This document shows positions 1 through 7,701 of a DNA stretch of 19,357 nt, piece by piece. The DNA is taken from contig JAEZZY010000028.1 of assembly GCA_023418315.1 (NCBI GenBank), positions 1 through 19,357 of the forward strand. Reading direction: 5' to 3'. The first letter of the stretch is position 1. The number at the start of each line of letters is the position of its first letter. The notes under the pieces were generated by a model, which was not told the origin of the DNA, did no database searches, and was given only the letters and a program-made list of their open reading frames with translations. This stretch comes from Bacteroidota bacterium (GTDB lineage: Bacteria > Bacteroidota > Bacteroidia > Chitinophagales > Chitinophagaceae). The translations under genes and the position numbers were made by a program.

Positions 1-156
1 TATTTCATATTCATTGGGGCGGGGGGGTGTGGAAGATTGCCCTAAGCCGGATGTGCGTGAGCCGGAGCCCGGCATAGCAATCTGTGCCTCCGCAGTCATG
101 CTCAGAAACGAAAAAGCGGTTAGGAATATATAGAAACGAAAAAAGCTATTCTGCAT
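1..156 (-). CDS. bamA: N-terminal fragment of an exported protein, probably BamA-type outer-membrane assembly factor (runs off the window)
   Basis: An open frame starts at ATG 156-154 and is still open at base 1, giving 52 codons. The start lies inside the last codons of uppS and overlaps it by 11 bases, so translation is probably coupled. The first 21 residues form a signal peptide: MQNSFFRFY, a hydrophobic stretch (IFLTAFSFLSM), then a cleavage-like TAEAQ. A Pro/Ser/Gly-rich linker follows and ends in NEYEI. Bacteroidota BamA/Omp85 proteins typically have such a linker and then YEI(G/A) at the start of the first POTRA domain, and uppS is commonly followed by bamA in this phylum. The visible part has no POTRA or barrel, so the BamA name rests on neighbourhood and this short match. 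A DUF6089-type outer-membrane protein, also found next to uppS, is the main alternative. Confidence 0.55.
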   Translation of the reverse strand, partial: MQNSFFRFYIFLTAFSFLSMTAEAQIAMPGSGSRTSGLGQSSTPPRPNEYEI

Positions 157-910
157 GTTGCGGCGGATTCATTTGGATTTGATCGCTTGTTTTACCAAAG
201 CGGCGTTCACGTTGTTGATAATTTAACAGGGCTTCTATGAGATGGGGTTTGCGGAAATCAGGCCAGTGTATAGGGGTAAAATAAAGCTCGGCATAGGCTA
301 ACTGGTACAACAGATAATTGCTGATGCGGTGTTCGCCACTGGTGCGGATCATCAGCTCCGGGTCGGGGAAATCGGCGGTTTCCAGATAGCTTTGGAAAAC
401 TGCGTCCTTGAGGTCTTCCGGCTTGTGCTTTCCGTCGGCTACGTCTTTTGCAAATTTTTTAGCGGCTTCTATAATTTCCCAACGGGAGCTATAGCTTAGG
501 GCCAGTATCAGGTTTACCCCTGTATTTTCCTTCGTAATATCTTTAGCCTCTTGTAGTTCCTGCTGGCATATTTGCGGCATACTGGCCATATCGCCTATTA
601 TGTGCATCCGCACATTATTTTTATGCAGCTCATCTATTTCCTTGCGCAGGGTATTCACCAGCAATTCCATCAGCGCATCCACCTCTGCTTTGGGGCGATT
701 CCAGTTTTCGGTAGAAAAAGCATAAAGCGTAAGATATTCGATTCCTATTTCCCCACAGGCATTTACTATATCGCGCACGCTAAGCACGCCTTCGTGATGA
801 CCATACACGCGGTCTTTATTACGTTCTTTAGCCCATCTGCCATTTCCATCCATAATAATGGCAATGTGTTTCGGCAGTTTTGTTCGGTCAAGAGCCGATA
901 GATCACTCAT
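146..910 (-). CDS. uppS: Isoprenyl transferase (di-trans,poly-cis-undecaprenyl diphosphate synthase family)
   Basis: Cytosolic cis-prenyltransferase that condenses isopentenyl diphosphate onto farnesyl diphosphate to make the C55 lipid carrier for peptidoglycan and surface glycans. The 254-residue protein carries the family signatures: HIAIIMDGNGRWA at about 15-27 with the catalytic Asp at 21, YAFSTENWNRP at about 63-73, and near the C-terminus RTSGEHRISN, LAYAEL and PIHWPDF. The frame is open further upstream to 1057, but homology begins with MSDLSALDRTKLPKH, so the ATG at 910 is chosen. That ATG also lies about 35 bases downstream of a good promoter. The first motif is usually GHKxG; here it reads GHHEG. 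The gene is translationally overlapped by the BamA-like gene, a normal Bacteroidota cell-envelope pairing. Confidence 0.96.
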   Translation of the reverse strand: MSDLSALDRTKLPKHIAIIMDGNGRWAKERNKDRVYGHHEGVLSVRDIVNACGEIGIEYLTLYAFSTENWNRPKAEVDALMELLVNTLRKEIDELHKNNVRMHIIGDMASMPQICQQELQEAKDITKENTGVNLILALSYSSRWEIIEAAKKFAKDVADGKHKPEDLKDAVFQSYLETADFPDPELMIRTSGEHRISNYLLYQLAYAELYFTPIHWPDFRKPHLIEALLNYQQRERRFGKTSDQIQMNPPQHAE

Positions 911-950
911 AGTTTTTTGGAATGCCTTTTCTGAAAGGTGTGCGAAGGTA

Positions 951-980
951 CAAAAATAGCCGTAAGGGCTTCCCTGCAAA
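951..980 (-). promoter_or_regulatory. Predicted Bacteroidota-type promoter of uppS
   Basis: Read on the minus strand, TTTG (980-977), 18 bases, then TATTTTTG (958-951) fits the phylum pattern TTTG-N19-TAnnTTTG. Transcription would start near 944 and leave a leader of about 35 bases before the uppS ATG at 910. The rest of the divergent gap to upp (911-1159) shows no equally good plus-strand promoter. Confidence 0.6.
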
Positions 981-1159
981 ATTTCCTTCTTAGAGTTTAA
1001 CGCTGTTTTAACTGCTATAGTATGGTCGTCTTTAATAGAATACACGTTTATTCCCACCTTAGCCCGGCTGGAAATACATCGGCAAGGAAAGGAAAAAGGT
1101 TACAACGGGAAACGGCCGCTCTTGTTTCTCTGCGTTATTTTAAATTACTTCGTAGTCTT

Positions 1160-1810
1160 ATGGTCATTCACCTCAGCGCCGAAAATACAATCCTCTGCGA
1201 ATGGGTACGGGAGATTCGCGATGTAACCATTCATCAAGACAGAATGCGATTCCGTAGAAATATGGAACGTATAGGGGAAGTAGCGGCTTACGAAATCAGC
1301 AAAAAAATGACCTATAAAACCGTGGAAGTGCAGACACCGCTGGGAGAAGTAGCATGTCAAGTTCCTTCTTCACAACCGGTAATCGGTACTATATTAAGAG
1401 CCGGGCTACCCTTGCAACAAGGGATATTAAATTATTTCGATAAAGCAGATTGTGCATTTATAGCCGCTTACCGCAAGCACCACCGCGACGGCAGTTTTGA
1501 AATAGAACAACACTATATAACCACGCCGCCCTTGCAGGGCAGGACGCTCATCATAGCCGACCCGATGCTGGCCACGGGCGCTTCGCTGGTGCTGGCCTTG
1601 CGCACCGTTACCGAAAATGAACAACCCGCACAGATACATATTGTAGTGGCTATTGCATGTACCATAGGCATAGAGCAAGTGCTGAAACATTTTCCGGAGG
1701 TTACGATCTGGGCGGCTGCCATAGATGAAGAACTGACGGCAAAAAGCTATATCGTGCCGGGGCTGGGCGATGCCGGCGATCTGTCCTTCGGCAGCAAAAT
1801 TCAAGAATAG
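1160..1810 (+). CDS. upp: Uracil phosphoribosyltransferase
   Basis: Pyrimidine salvage enzyme that converts uracil and PRPP to UMP. The 216-residue product matches the family in order: a start MVIHLSAEN, RMRFRRNMERIGE at about 28-40, TILRAGLPLQQG at 77-88, AYRKHH at 103-108, the PRPP-binding loop ADPMLATGAS at 133-142, and the uracil-binding tail YIVPGLGDAGD at about 199-209. The frame is open upstream to 1022, but those 46 residues look unrelated to the family and low in coding quality, so ATG 1160 is taken as the start. It is divergent from uppS and no terminator is obvious after the stop. Confidence 0.95.
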   Translation: MVIHLSAENTILCEWVREIRDVTIHQDRMRFRRNMERIGEVAAYEISKKMTYKTVEVQTPLGEVACQVPSSQPVIGTILRAGLPLQQGILNYFDKADCAFIAAYRKHHRDGSFEIEQHYITTPPLQGRTLIIADPMLATGASLVLALRTVTENEQPAQIHIVVAIACTIGIEQVLKHFPEVTIWAAAIDEELTAKSYIVPGLGDAGDLSFGSKIQE

Positions 1811-1874
1811 TTTGACCAAACCTTTGGAAGAAAGAAAACTGTCTTGTATATTTAACGGATAATACCTACTTTGG

Positions 1875-1903
1875 TTGCAGAAAAACTTTTCAATCTATAA
1901 AAT
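1875..1903 (+). promoter_or_regulatory. Weak promoter candidate upstream of the PorP/SprF gene
   Basis: TTG (1875-1877), 18 bases, then TATAAAAT (1896-1903) loosely fits TTG-N19-TAnnTTTG. The -7 box lacks the TTTG end, and the resulting leader would be only about 10 bases. Confidence 0.25.
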
Positions 1904-1918
1904 AAACAGCTTTTTCAG

Positions 1919-2962
1919 ATGAAAAAAATATTACTTGGTTTGGGTGCATGCTTAGCATTTATGGCTACTATCAAAGCTCAAGACATCCACAACACCCAAT
2001 ATTTCGCCACACCCCTCACACTTAACCCTGCCAACACAGGATTAGTACAATGCGACCTCCGTGTTTCCGCCAATTTCAGGCAGCAGTGGAACAGTGTTTC
2101 GGCAAATCCCTACACCACTATCATCGCTTCCTACGACATGGCAACCCTGAAGGGTAAGCTCAATAACGGAGATGCCTTAGGCATTGGTGTCGCCTTTTAT
2201 ATAGACCAAGCAGGTGCCGGATCTTATACCAATTTAAATGTAGGACCTTCCGTAGCTTACCACAAAGCCTTCGGCAGTGAAAAACAACATACTATATCCC
2301 TGGGTGCGCAAGCAGTAATGGTGCAGAAATCCATTGATTTTAATAAGCTGACCTTTGAAGACCAATATGACGTGGCTACGGGCGGCACTCCTTACCAAAC
2401 CGGCGAACAATTCGGCAATACGGATCTTACCTATCCCGATTTTGCAGCAGGCTTGATGTATAGCGGTAAAGTATCGGAACATGCTACCGCCTATGCCGGT
2501 TTCTCCGCTTACCACCTCACCGCTCCCGTGGAAACATTTTTGAAAAACGGAAGCGAACACAAAATTCACAGACGCTATAGCGCTTACTTAGGCGGTTCGT
2601 TCGATATGAATGAAAATATGGTACTCTATGCAAGCGGTTTGTTTCAACAGCAAGCCAAAGCCACAGAAACTTTATTGGGCGCTGCCGTAGGATTTGTACT
2701 GAACCCCGGCTACGATGCCGAGTATAAAAAAGGTACCGTGCTTTACTTAGGCGGATGGTATCGCTTCGGAGATGCCATTGCTCCTTACATAAGCCTTGCC
2801 TGGACAAAATTCCAACTGGGCATCAGCTATGATGTTACCACTTCCAACTTTACTACAGCTACCGGCGGAAACGGCGCTATGGAAATGTCCCTGATTTTCA
2901 ACGGCTGCATCAACCCACGTGAAAAAGCTCCTCGTTATAATTTCACTTGTCCTAAATTCTAA
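1919..2962 (+). CDS. PorP/SprF family type IX secretion system membrane protein
   Basis: The 347-residue protein has a clear signal peptide at 1-20 (MKKILLGLGACLAFMATIKA, then QD). The opening of the mature protein is typical of PorP/SprF: QYFATPLTLNPANTGL, then RVSANFRQQW. Family members are outer-membrane beta-barrels associated with the type IX secretion system and gliding, found only in Bacteroidota. Repeated short Gly/aromatic strands (GIGVAFYIDQAGAGSY, YSGKVSEHATAYAGFSAYH, YLGGWYRFGDAIAPYISL) fit a barrel, and the last residues YNFTCPKF close the chain. It stands alone here. The partner gene that often precedes PorP paralogs (a large adhesin with a T9SS sorting domain) is absent, so its role in this organism is open. 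Confidence 0.9.
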   Translation: MKKILLGLGACLAFMATIKAQDIHNTQYFATPLTLNPANTGLVQCDLRVSANFRQQWNSVSANPYTTIIASYDMATLKGKLNNGDALGIGVAFYIDQAGAGSYTNLNVGPSVAYHKAFGSEKQHTISLGAQAVMVQKSIDFNKLTFEDQYDVATGGTPYQTGEQFGNTDLTYPDFAAGLMYSGKVSEHATAYAGFSAYHLTAPVETFLKNGSEHKIHRRYSAYLGGSFDMNENMVLYASGLFQQQAKATETLLGAAVGFVLNPGYDAEYKKGTVLYLGGWYRFGDAIAPYISLAWTKFQLGISYDVTTSNFTTATGGNGAMEMSLIFNGCINPREKAPRYNFTCPKF

Positions 2963-2998
2963 GAAGCAGTTTAAGGTAAGTTTGTTTTTAAAGACACT

Positions 2999-3026
2999 AA
3001 AAAAGGCGGCAAATTGCCGCCTTTTA
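2999..3026. terminator. Bidirectional rho-independent terminator between PorP/SprF and cold-shock genes
   Basis: The arms AAAAGGCGGCAA and TTGCCGCCTTTT pair perfectly around one base (3001-3025), flanked by A and T runs. The hairpin therefore ends in a U tract when read from either strand. It lies between two convergent genes, as expected for a shared terminator. Confidence 0.9.
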
Positions 3027-3049
3027 CGTTTACAGTGTACTCTTATAAA

Positions 3050-3247
3050 TTAAGCATTTATTTTTCGCACATTAACTGCATTTTTTCCTTTTTTACCATC
3101 TTGTACGTCGTAAGAAACACGGTCATCCTGAGTGATCTTATCAACGAGACCCGTAGCATGAACAAAAACTTCAGCTCCGCCGTCATCTGGTTTAATGAAG
3201 CCAAAACCTTTGGTTTCATTGAAGAATTTTACTGTACCTTCTTGCAT
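3050..3247 (-). CDS. Cold-shock protein, CspA family
   Basis: Single-domain nucleic-acid chaperone of 65 residues, normal for the family. It shows the RNP-1 motif KGFGFI at 13-18 and the RNP-2 motif VFVHAT at 27-32, in the usual five-strand cold-shock fold, with a start MQEGTVKFFNETKG. It melts RNA secondary structure in the cytosol. Whether this copy is cold-induced cannot be told from the sequence, although its upstream gap is long. It is convergent with PorP/SprF and shares that terminator. Confidence 0.95.
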   Translation of the reverse strand: MQEGTVKFFNETKGFGFIKPDDGGAEVFVHATGLVDKITQDDRVSYDVQDGKKGKNAVNVRKINA

Positions 3248-3545
3248 AAAAACTTGGTATAAAAAATTAATAATGGTTAAAAGTACTGCTTATTTGGTAT
3301 TGTAAAAATTAAATTTTGGGATAAAAACAAAACAATCCTTTTTATGCCTGTAAACCGTAATAAAACTGGGGTATTTTTTTCGCGCAAACGGATAACACCG
3401 CAAAAAATTATTGCCGGGATTTATTATGCCTTATTGGTCTTATGAACAACAATAGAGAGTACGTAAATGGTCCATTTATCTGTTGTGTGAAATAAACAAT
3501 CACCACAGCGTAAGCGGCGTAAGCGGTGTATATCTTTAAACGTGT
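3248..3545. other. AT-rich intergenic stretch between the cold-shock gene and hsdR
   Basis: No credible gene is visible on either strand. The left third holds the weak csp promoter. Near the hsdR end a 9-bp unit GCGTAAGCG occurs twice in tandem (3508-3525) inside a CACC...GGTG inverted context. This is where the restriction-modification operon meets the core genome, and no clear terminator follows hsdR. Confidence 0.5.
3304..3335 (-). promoter_or_regulatory. Weak promoter candidate for the cold-shock gene
   Basis: On the minus strand TTG (3335-3333), 21 bases, then TAATTTTT (3311-3304) resembles the Bacteroidota promoter with a degenerate -7 box. It would give a leader of about 50 AT-rich bases. 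Confidence 0.3.
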
Positions 3546-6500
3546 TTATAGTTGCCCGCCCACTCCTTTAAACTTTTCAATAAATAACGTCAGCTTTTGA
3601 AAAACACTCCGCTTTTTGGTCAGATATTGCGGATTTAATGGACTCATTTTAGGCAAAAGAGCATTCAGTTCTGTTCCGTTTTCACTGGCATACTCTCGCT
3701 TCAATGAATTTGTTATATAACGCTTCGCTGCTTCTTCATTTAGATTTTCTTCTGTGATTAATTCCAATGCTTCTGCCTTTTGCTTGTTTTGAGCAAATAC
3801 AAAAAATGAATCTATCACATTCGCTTTGTCTTGAAGCATGTCAAGGTCGGTTTCATTAATGAAATCAACCACCAAACTTTCCTTTGCTCTATTCCCAACA
3901 CTTGCACGAATAATCCTGCGTATTTCAGTAATTAAAGTGTATTTGTCTTTAGTTTTCTTGTTATGCTCAAAAATCAATTCAAGAATGTAGTCAAGGTTTA
4001 TTTCTTGCGATTTCAATAAGTCCACCTCAAACACAACATCATCCCAGTCAATAGTGGATTCGTTTGATTCTTTGCCGTTTTTCTCACGTCTTAGCCAATC
4101 ACGAATATCATTGTAGGTTGAACGATAATCTTGAACTGTCCTTTCTTTGAGCAAATCAATTTTCTGCATTGCTGCAATCTCCTCATCTGTAACAAAATGA
4201 GCTTTTTTAAATTCTTCAACTGCCTCCGGATTGTTTATGTCAATCGCTTGAAGTGCTTTCAGGTGGCTAAATTCATCGTAGTTCTGAAGTATGTTTTCAA
4301 CTCTCAAATACTCACCGAAAAGTTTTGCAAATTCCTTTTTGTCTTTCTCTTTTACGATTTCGTCAGGGTTAGGGAATTTCTCATTTAACTCTTTTACGAC
4401 TTCTACGTAACCTCTGCGTGCTTCACCAGTTACAATATCCGTAAAGCCTTCCAAATATTCTTTGTAGCTCTTTTCAAGAACTACATTCTTAGTATTGCTA
4501 TCGCCGAACAGCGTAATAGCGTCAATGGTTGCTTTTTCTAAATCTCTGAACGTAACAATGTTTCCAAAGGTCTTTGTTGCATCATAAATTCTGTTTGTTC
4601 GTGAAAAGGCTTGAATTAAACCGTGATAACGTAAATTCTTATCAACAAATAATGTATTGAGTGTAGGAGCATCAAATCCGGTTAAGAACATTCCAACTAC
4701 AATAATTAAGTCAACCTCTTTGTTCTTTACACGTTTGGCAAGGTCGCGATAATAATTCTGAAACTCATTGCTGTCAACACTATAACTGGTTCTGAATAGG
4801 ACGTTATAGTCATTGATTGCTTTGGTTAAAAACTCTTTGGCAGTAATATCCATTGCAGAAGGTTCAAAACTCTCATCAACTATTTCACCAATTGCACTTT
4901 GTTCTTCATTTGCTGCAAAAGAAAAGATTGTCGCGATTTTTAAAGGCTTGTCGTTGTCCTTTTGTTGGTTGTTTAATTCTTCGTAATAACATTTGGCTGC
5001 ATCAACACTGCTAACCGCAAACATGGCATTAAAACCTTTGTTGCTTCCTTGGTTTCTATGCGTTTTTATTCTGAAATTCTGTAGAATGTATTGCGAAATC
5101 TCTGTGATGCGTTTAGGATGAAGTAAAGCTTTTTTATTTTCTGCCGCACTTAACTTCTTCTCATCTTGTTCAGATTCTATGTTCTTAAACTGCGGTCTAA
5201 CATCGTTATAATCTACTTTAAACTTCAAAACCTTTTCATCTCTGATGGCATCTGTAATGACATACGAGTGCAGTTCCCGACCGAAAACACTTTTTGTATC
5301 TTCTGCACCTAAAGCGTTATATCCCGCAAAAATGGGTGTTCCTGTAAATCCAAACTGGTAGAACTTTTTAAACTTCTTGTTCAGGTTCTTTTGTGCCTCA
5401 CCAAACTGAGAACGATGGCACTCGTCAAAAATGAAAACGACTTGCTTTTGATAAATCGCTAAATCACTTTCACTCTTCATAAGGTTATTCAGTTTTTGTA
5501 TGGTAGTTACAATAATCTTGTTATCGTCTTTTTCAATGTTCCGCTTCAACCCTGCTGTGCTATCAGAGCCATTCACACTATCGGGCGAAAAGCGTTGATA
5601 CTCTTTCATGGTTTGATAGTCTAAATCTTTTCGGTCAACTACAAAGAATACTTTATCAATAAACTCCAGTTGCGTGGCTAACCGAGCCGCTTTGAAACTG
5701 GTAAGCGTTTTGCCTGAACCTGTGGTGTGCCAAACAAAACCACCACCTTCTGCTGTGGACCATTTCTTTGCTTCATAGGAACTTTTTATTTTCCACAACA
5801 TACGTTCTGTTGCAGCAATCTGATAAGGTCGCATGACAAGTAGTGTATCACTCGTGTCAAAAACAGAATAGGTAAGCAATACATTCAATAAAGTATGCTT
5901 TTGAAAAAATGTTGCTGTAAAATCTTTCAGGTCTTTGATCAGCGTATTATCAGCCTTTGCCCAGTTCATGGTAAAGTCAAAGCTGTTTTTGTCCCGTTTT
6001 ACGGTGTTGGCAAAGTAGCGGGTATCCGTACCGTTTGAAATGACAAAAATCTGTAGGTACTTAAAAAGTGAGTGATTACTATTTAAACTTTCTTTGGAGT
6101 AACGGTGCACCTGATTAAACGCTTCACGAATAGCAACCCCGCGTTTTTTTAATTCAACCTGAACTAATGGTAAACCATTTACTAAAATGGTTACATCATA
6201 ACGATTGGCATGTGTGCCTTTTAGTTCAAATTGTTTAATGACCTGCACTTTATTCCGTGCAATGTTTTTTTTATCTACCAAGTAGATGTTTTGAATATGC
6301 CCGTCATCAAACACAAAATCGTAGATATAGTTGTCGTGTATTTTCCTTGTATTTTCAACAAGGTTATCACTTGGTTTATCTAAAAATTCTTCTACAAAAC
6401 GAATCCACTCAGCATCCGAAAACATTACATCGTTTAGCGATTGAAGTTGCACTCTTACATTCGCCAACATCGCTTCAAGTGTATTGAGGATTACCGGATT

Positions 6501-6656
6501 TTCATAACCTTGATGGATGAGGTCTTGAATAAATTCTTTCTCCAATGCCGCCTCTGTTTGATAACCGGCAGGGGCTTCATTCGCCTCATAATGCTTAGTG
6601 TATTTATCAAGTACAATAAAATTGTTTGATTCTGCTATGGTTTTGTATGTGCTCAT
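3546..6656 (-). CDS. hsdR: Type I restriction endonuclease, R (motor/nuclease) subunit, type IC
   Basis: The 1036-residue subunit translocates DNA and cleaves it when the HsdM2S core finds an unmethylated site. Domains in order: an N-terminal PD-(D/E)XK nuclease with Asp154 (RYDVTILVNG) and the Glu168-Leu-Lys170 pair (VELKKRG); helicase lobe 1 with Walker A WHTTGSGKT at 309-317, DECH at 411-414 and TGTP at 438-441; helicase lobe 2 with VGMFLTGFDAP at about 654-664 and QAFSRTNRI at 682-690; and a long helical C-terminus ending IEKFKGVGGQL that would dock on the methylase core. Length and motif text closely match EcoR124I HsdR as I recall it, which places the system in type IC. Its ATG overlaps the stop of the upstream nuclease gene by 4 bases, so it is the last gene of the operon. 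All catalytic residues are present, so it looks active. Confidence 0.97.
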   Translation of the reverse strand: MSTYKTIAESNNFIVLDKYTKHYEANEAPAGYQTEAALEKEFIQDLIHQGYENPVILNTLEAMLANVRVQLQSLNDVMFSDAEWIRFVEEFLDKPSDNLVENTRKIHDNYIYDFVFDDGHIQNIYLVDKKNIARNKVQVIKQFELKGTHANRYDVTILVNGLPLVQVELKKRGVAIREAFNQVHRYSKESLNSNHSLFKYLQIFVISNGTDTRYFANTVKRDKNSFDFTMNWAKADNTLIKDLKDFTATFFQKHTLLNVLLTYSVFDTSDTLLVMRPYQIAATERMLWKIKSSYEAKKWSTAEGGGFVWHTTGSGKTLTSFKAARLATQLEFIDKVFFVVDRKDLDYQTMKEYQRFSPDSVNGSDSTAGLKRNIEKDDNKIIVTTIQKLNNLMKSESDLAIYQKQVVFIFDECHRSQFGEAQKNLNKKFKKFYQFGFTGTPIFAGYNALGAEDTKSVFGRELHSYVITDAIRDEKVLKFKVDYNDVRPQFKNIESEQDEKKLSAAENKKALLHPKRITEISQYILQNFRIKTHRNQGSNKGFNAMFAVSSVDAAKCYYEELNNQQKDNDKPLKIATIFSFAANEEQSAIGEIVDESFEPSAMDITAKEFLTKAINDYNVLFRTSYSVDSNEFQNYYRDLAKRVKNKEVDLIIVVGMFLTGFDAPTLNTLFVDKNLRYHGLIQAFSRTNRIYDATKTFGNIVTFRDLEKATIDAITLFGDSNTKNVVLEKSYKEYLEGFTDIVTGEARRGYVEVVKELNEKFPNPDEIVKEKDKKEFAKLFGEYLRVENILQNYDEFSHLKALQAIDINNPEAVEEFKKAHFVTDEEIAAMQKIDLLKERTVQDYRSTYNDIRDWLRREKNGKESNESTIDWDDVVFEVDLLKSQEINLDYILELIFEHNKKTKDKYTLITEIRRIIRASVGNRAKESLVVDFINETDLDMLQDKANVIDSFFVFAQNKQKAEALELITEENLNEEAAKRYITNSLKREYASENGTELNALLPKMSPLNPQYLTKKRSVFQKLTLFIEKFKGVGGQL

Positions 6657-7699
6657 TTGTGTTCGTTTTGTTGTTCACGCAAAATTTGTTTTTCACGTTC
6701 TATTTCGGCTGCCAATTCTTCTTCTGTTGGCAAATACGGCAAATACTTACTTGCAAAAAGTTGTCTGTTCTCGCTCAATACCGAATATTTGGCAATGGTT
6801 TTATCGGTTTCGGTGCAAAGTAAAATGCCGATTGTTGGATTATCTCCCTCCAGGCGTTCCAAATCGTCAAACATGCGTACATACATATCCAACTGTCCAA
6901 TATCCTGATGGGTAATTTTATCGGTTTTGAGTTCTACAATTACAAAGCATTTGAGCATATAGTTGTAAAAAACTAAGTCAATAAAAAAATCGGATGTTTC
7001 GGTACGGATATGTTTTTGGCGGGATACAAACGAAAATCCTTTACCTAATTCCAACAAGAAATGTTGAATATTTTCTATCAACGCTTGTTCTAATTGCTGT
7101 TCGGTGTAAGCTTTGTTGGTAGGCAAATTCAGAAATTCCAGCACCGATGGATTTTTGATAAATTCGTATTTGTCTGCCTGAAAATCTGCTGTTTTTTCCT
7201 GCATTTCTTCGCATACGGGTTCTTGGTTTTGCGATGAAAGCAAGCGTTGATAATACAAGGTATTGATGTTGCGTTCCAAGGTGCGCACCGCCCAATTGTT
7301 TTGATTGGCTTCTTGCAAATAATAGCTTCTTGCATTTTTATCAGACACCCGCATGATTGCCCGAAAATGCGACCAATTCAATTTGGCGCACGTGTGTGCC
7401 AAATCTTGCAAGTCGGGAAATGTGATGTAAAACTGACGAATGTCCCGCAACATCCTGGGGCTAAAACCTTTGCCCAAAGCCGATGACAAGCCATTTATCA
7501 ATTCCGTTCCATATTCGGCACGTTGTTTTCCTTGTTGCTCTTGTTGTACAATACGCTCGCCCATTAACCAATAACCTTCTATCATGGCAAATGCCGTAGC
7601 CGAATATGCCTTTTGGCGGGCTTGCTCTAAAATTTGCTTTACTTCGGTTATAAAGTTTGTGTCTCCGCTGCTATTTGAAATTGCTTTACTCATGTTCAT
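6653..7699 (-). CDS. DUF1016 / YhcG-family PD-(D/E)XK nuclease-like protein
   Basis: A 348-residue protein of the YhcG family (DUF1016 N- and C-terminal domains). The N-terminal half is helical (ITEVKQILEQARQKAY, then MIEGYWLMGERIV, GFSPRMLRDIRQFY, LNWSHFRAIMRV). The C-terminal half is a PD-(D/E)XK fold with SDFFIDLVFYN (Asp241), IVELK (Glu256, Lys258) and a following DIGQLDMYV helix, so catalytic residues are intact. The natural target is not known. The family is often found next to type I restriction genes and in defence or mobile regions. Here it sits between hsdS and hsdR; it begins 2 bases after the hsdS stop and overlaps hsdR by 4. A TTG at 7705 would extend it by two codons, but the ATG at 7699 (or 7693) is preferred. 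Confidence 0.9.
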   Translation of the reverse strand: MNMSKAISNSSGDTNFITEVKQILEQARQKAYSATAFAMIEGYWLMGERIVQQEQQGKQRAEYGTELINGLSSALGKGFSPRMLRDIRQFYITFPDLQDLAHTCAKLNWSHFRAIMRVSDKNARSYYLQEANQNNWAVRTLERNINTLYYQRLLSSQNQEPVCEEMQEKTADFQADKYEFIKNPSVLEFLNLPTNKAYTEQQLEQALIENIQHFLLELGKGFSFVSRQKHIRTETSDFFIDLVFYNYMLKCFVIVELKTDKITHQDIGQLDMYVRMFDDLERLEGDNPTIGILLCTETDKTIAKYSVLSENRQLFASKYLPYLPTEEELAAEIEREKQILREQQNEHK

Positions 7700-7701
7700 T
7701 T

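Noticed and set aside
911..1057. N-terminal extension of uppS to the upstream start at 1057
   Set aside because: The extension crosses a good promoter and has no resemblance to the family, which begins at the ATG at 910.
1022..1159. N-terminal extension of upp
   Set aside because: The 46 extra residues are not part of the uracil phosphoribosyltransferase family; MVIHLS at 1160 is the usual start.
1816..1833. CCAAA-CC-TTTGG inverted repeat after upp as a terminator
   Set aside because: The stem is 5 bp with a 2-base loop and no T tract, too weak to call.
3014..3262. Plus-strand frame over the cold-shock gene
   Set aside because: Antisense shadow of a clear CspA-family gene and its terminator.
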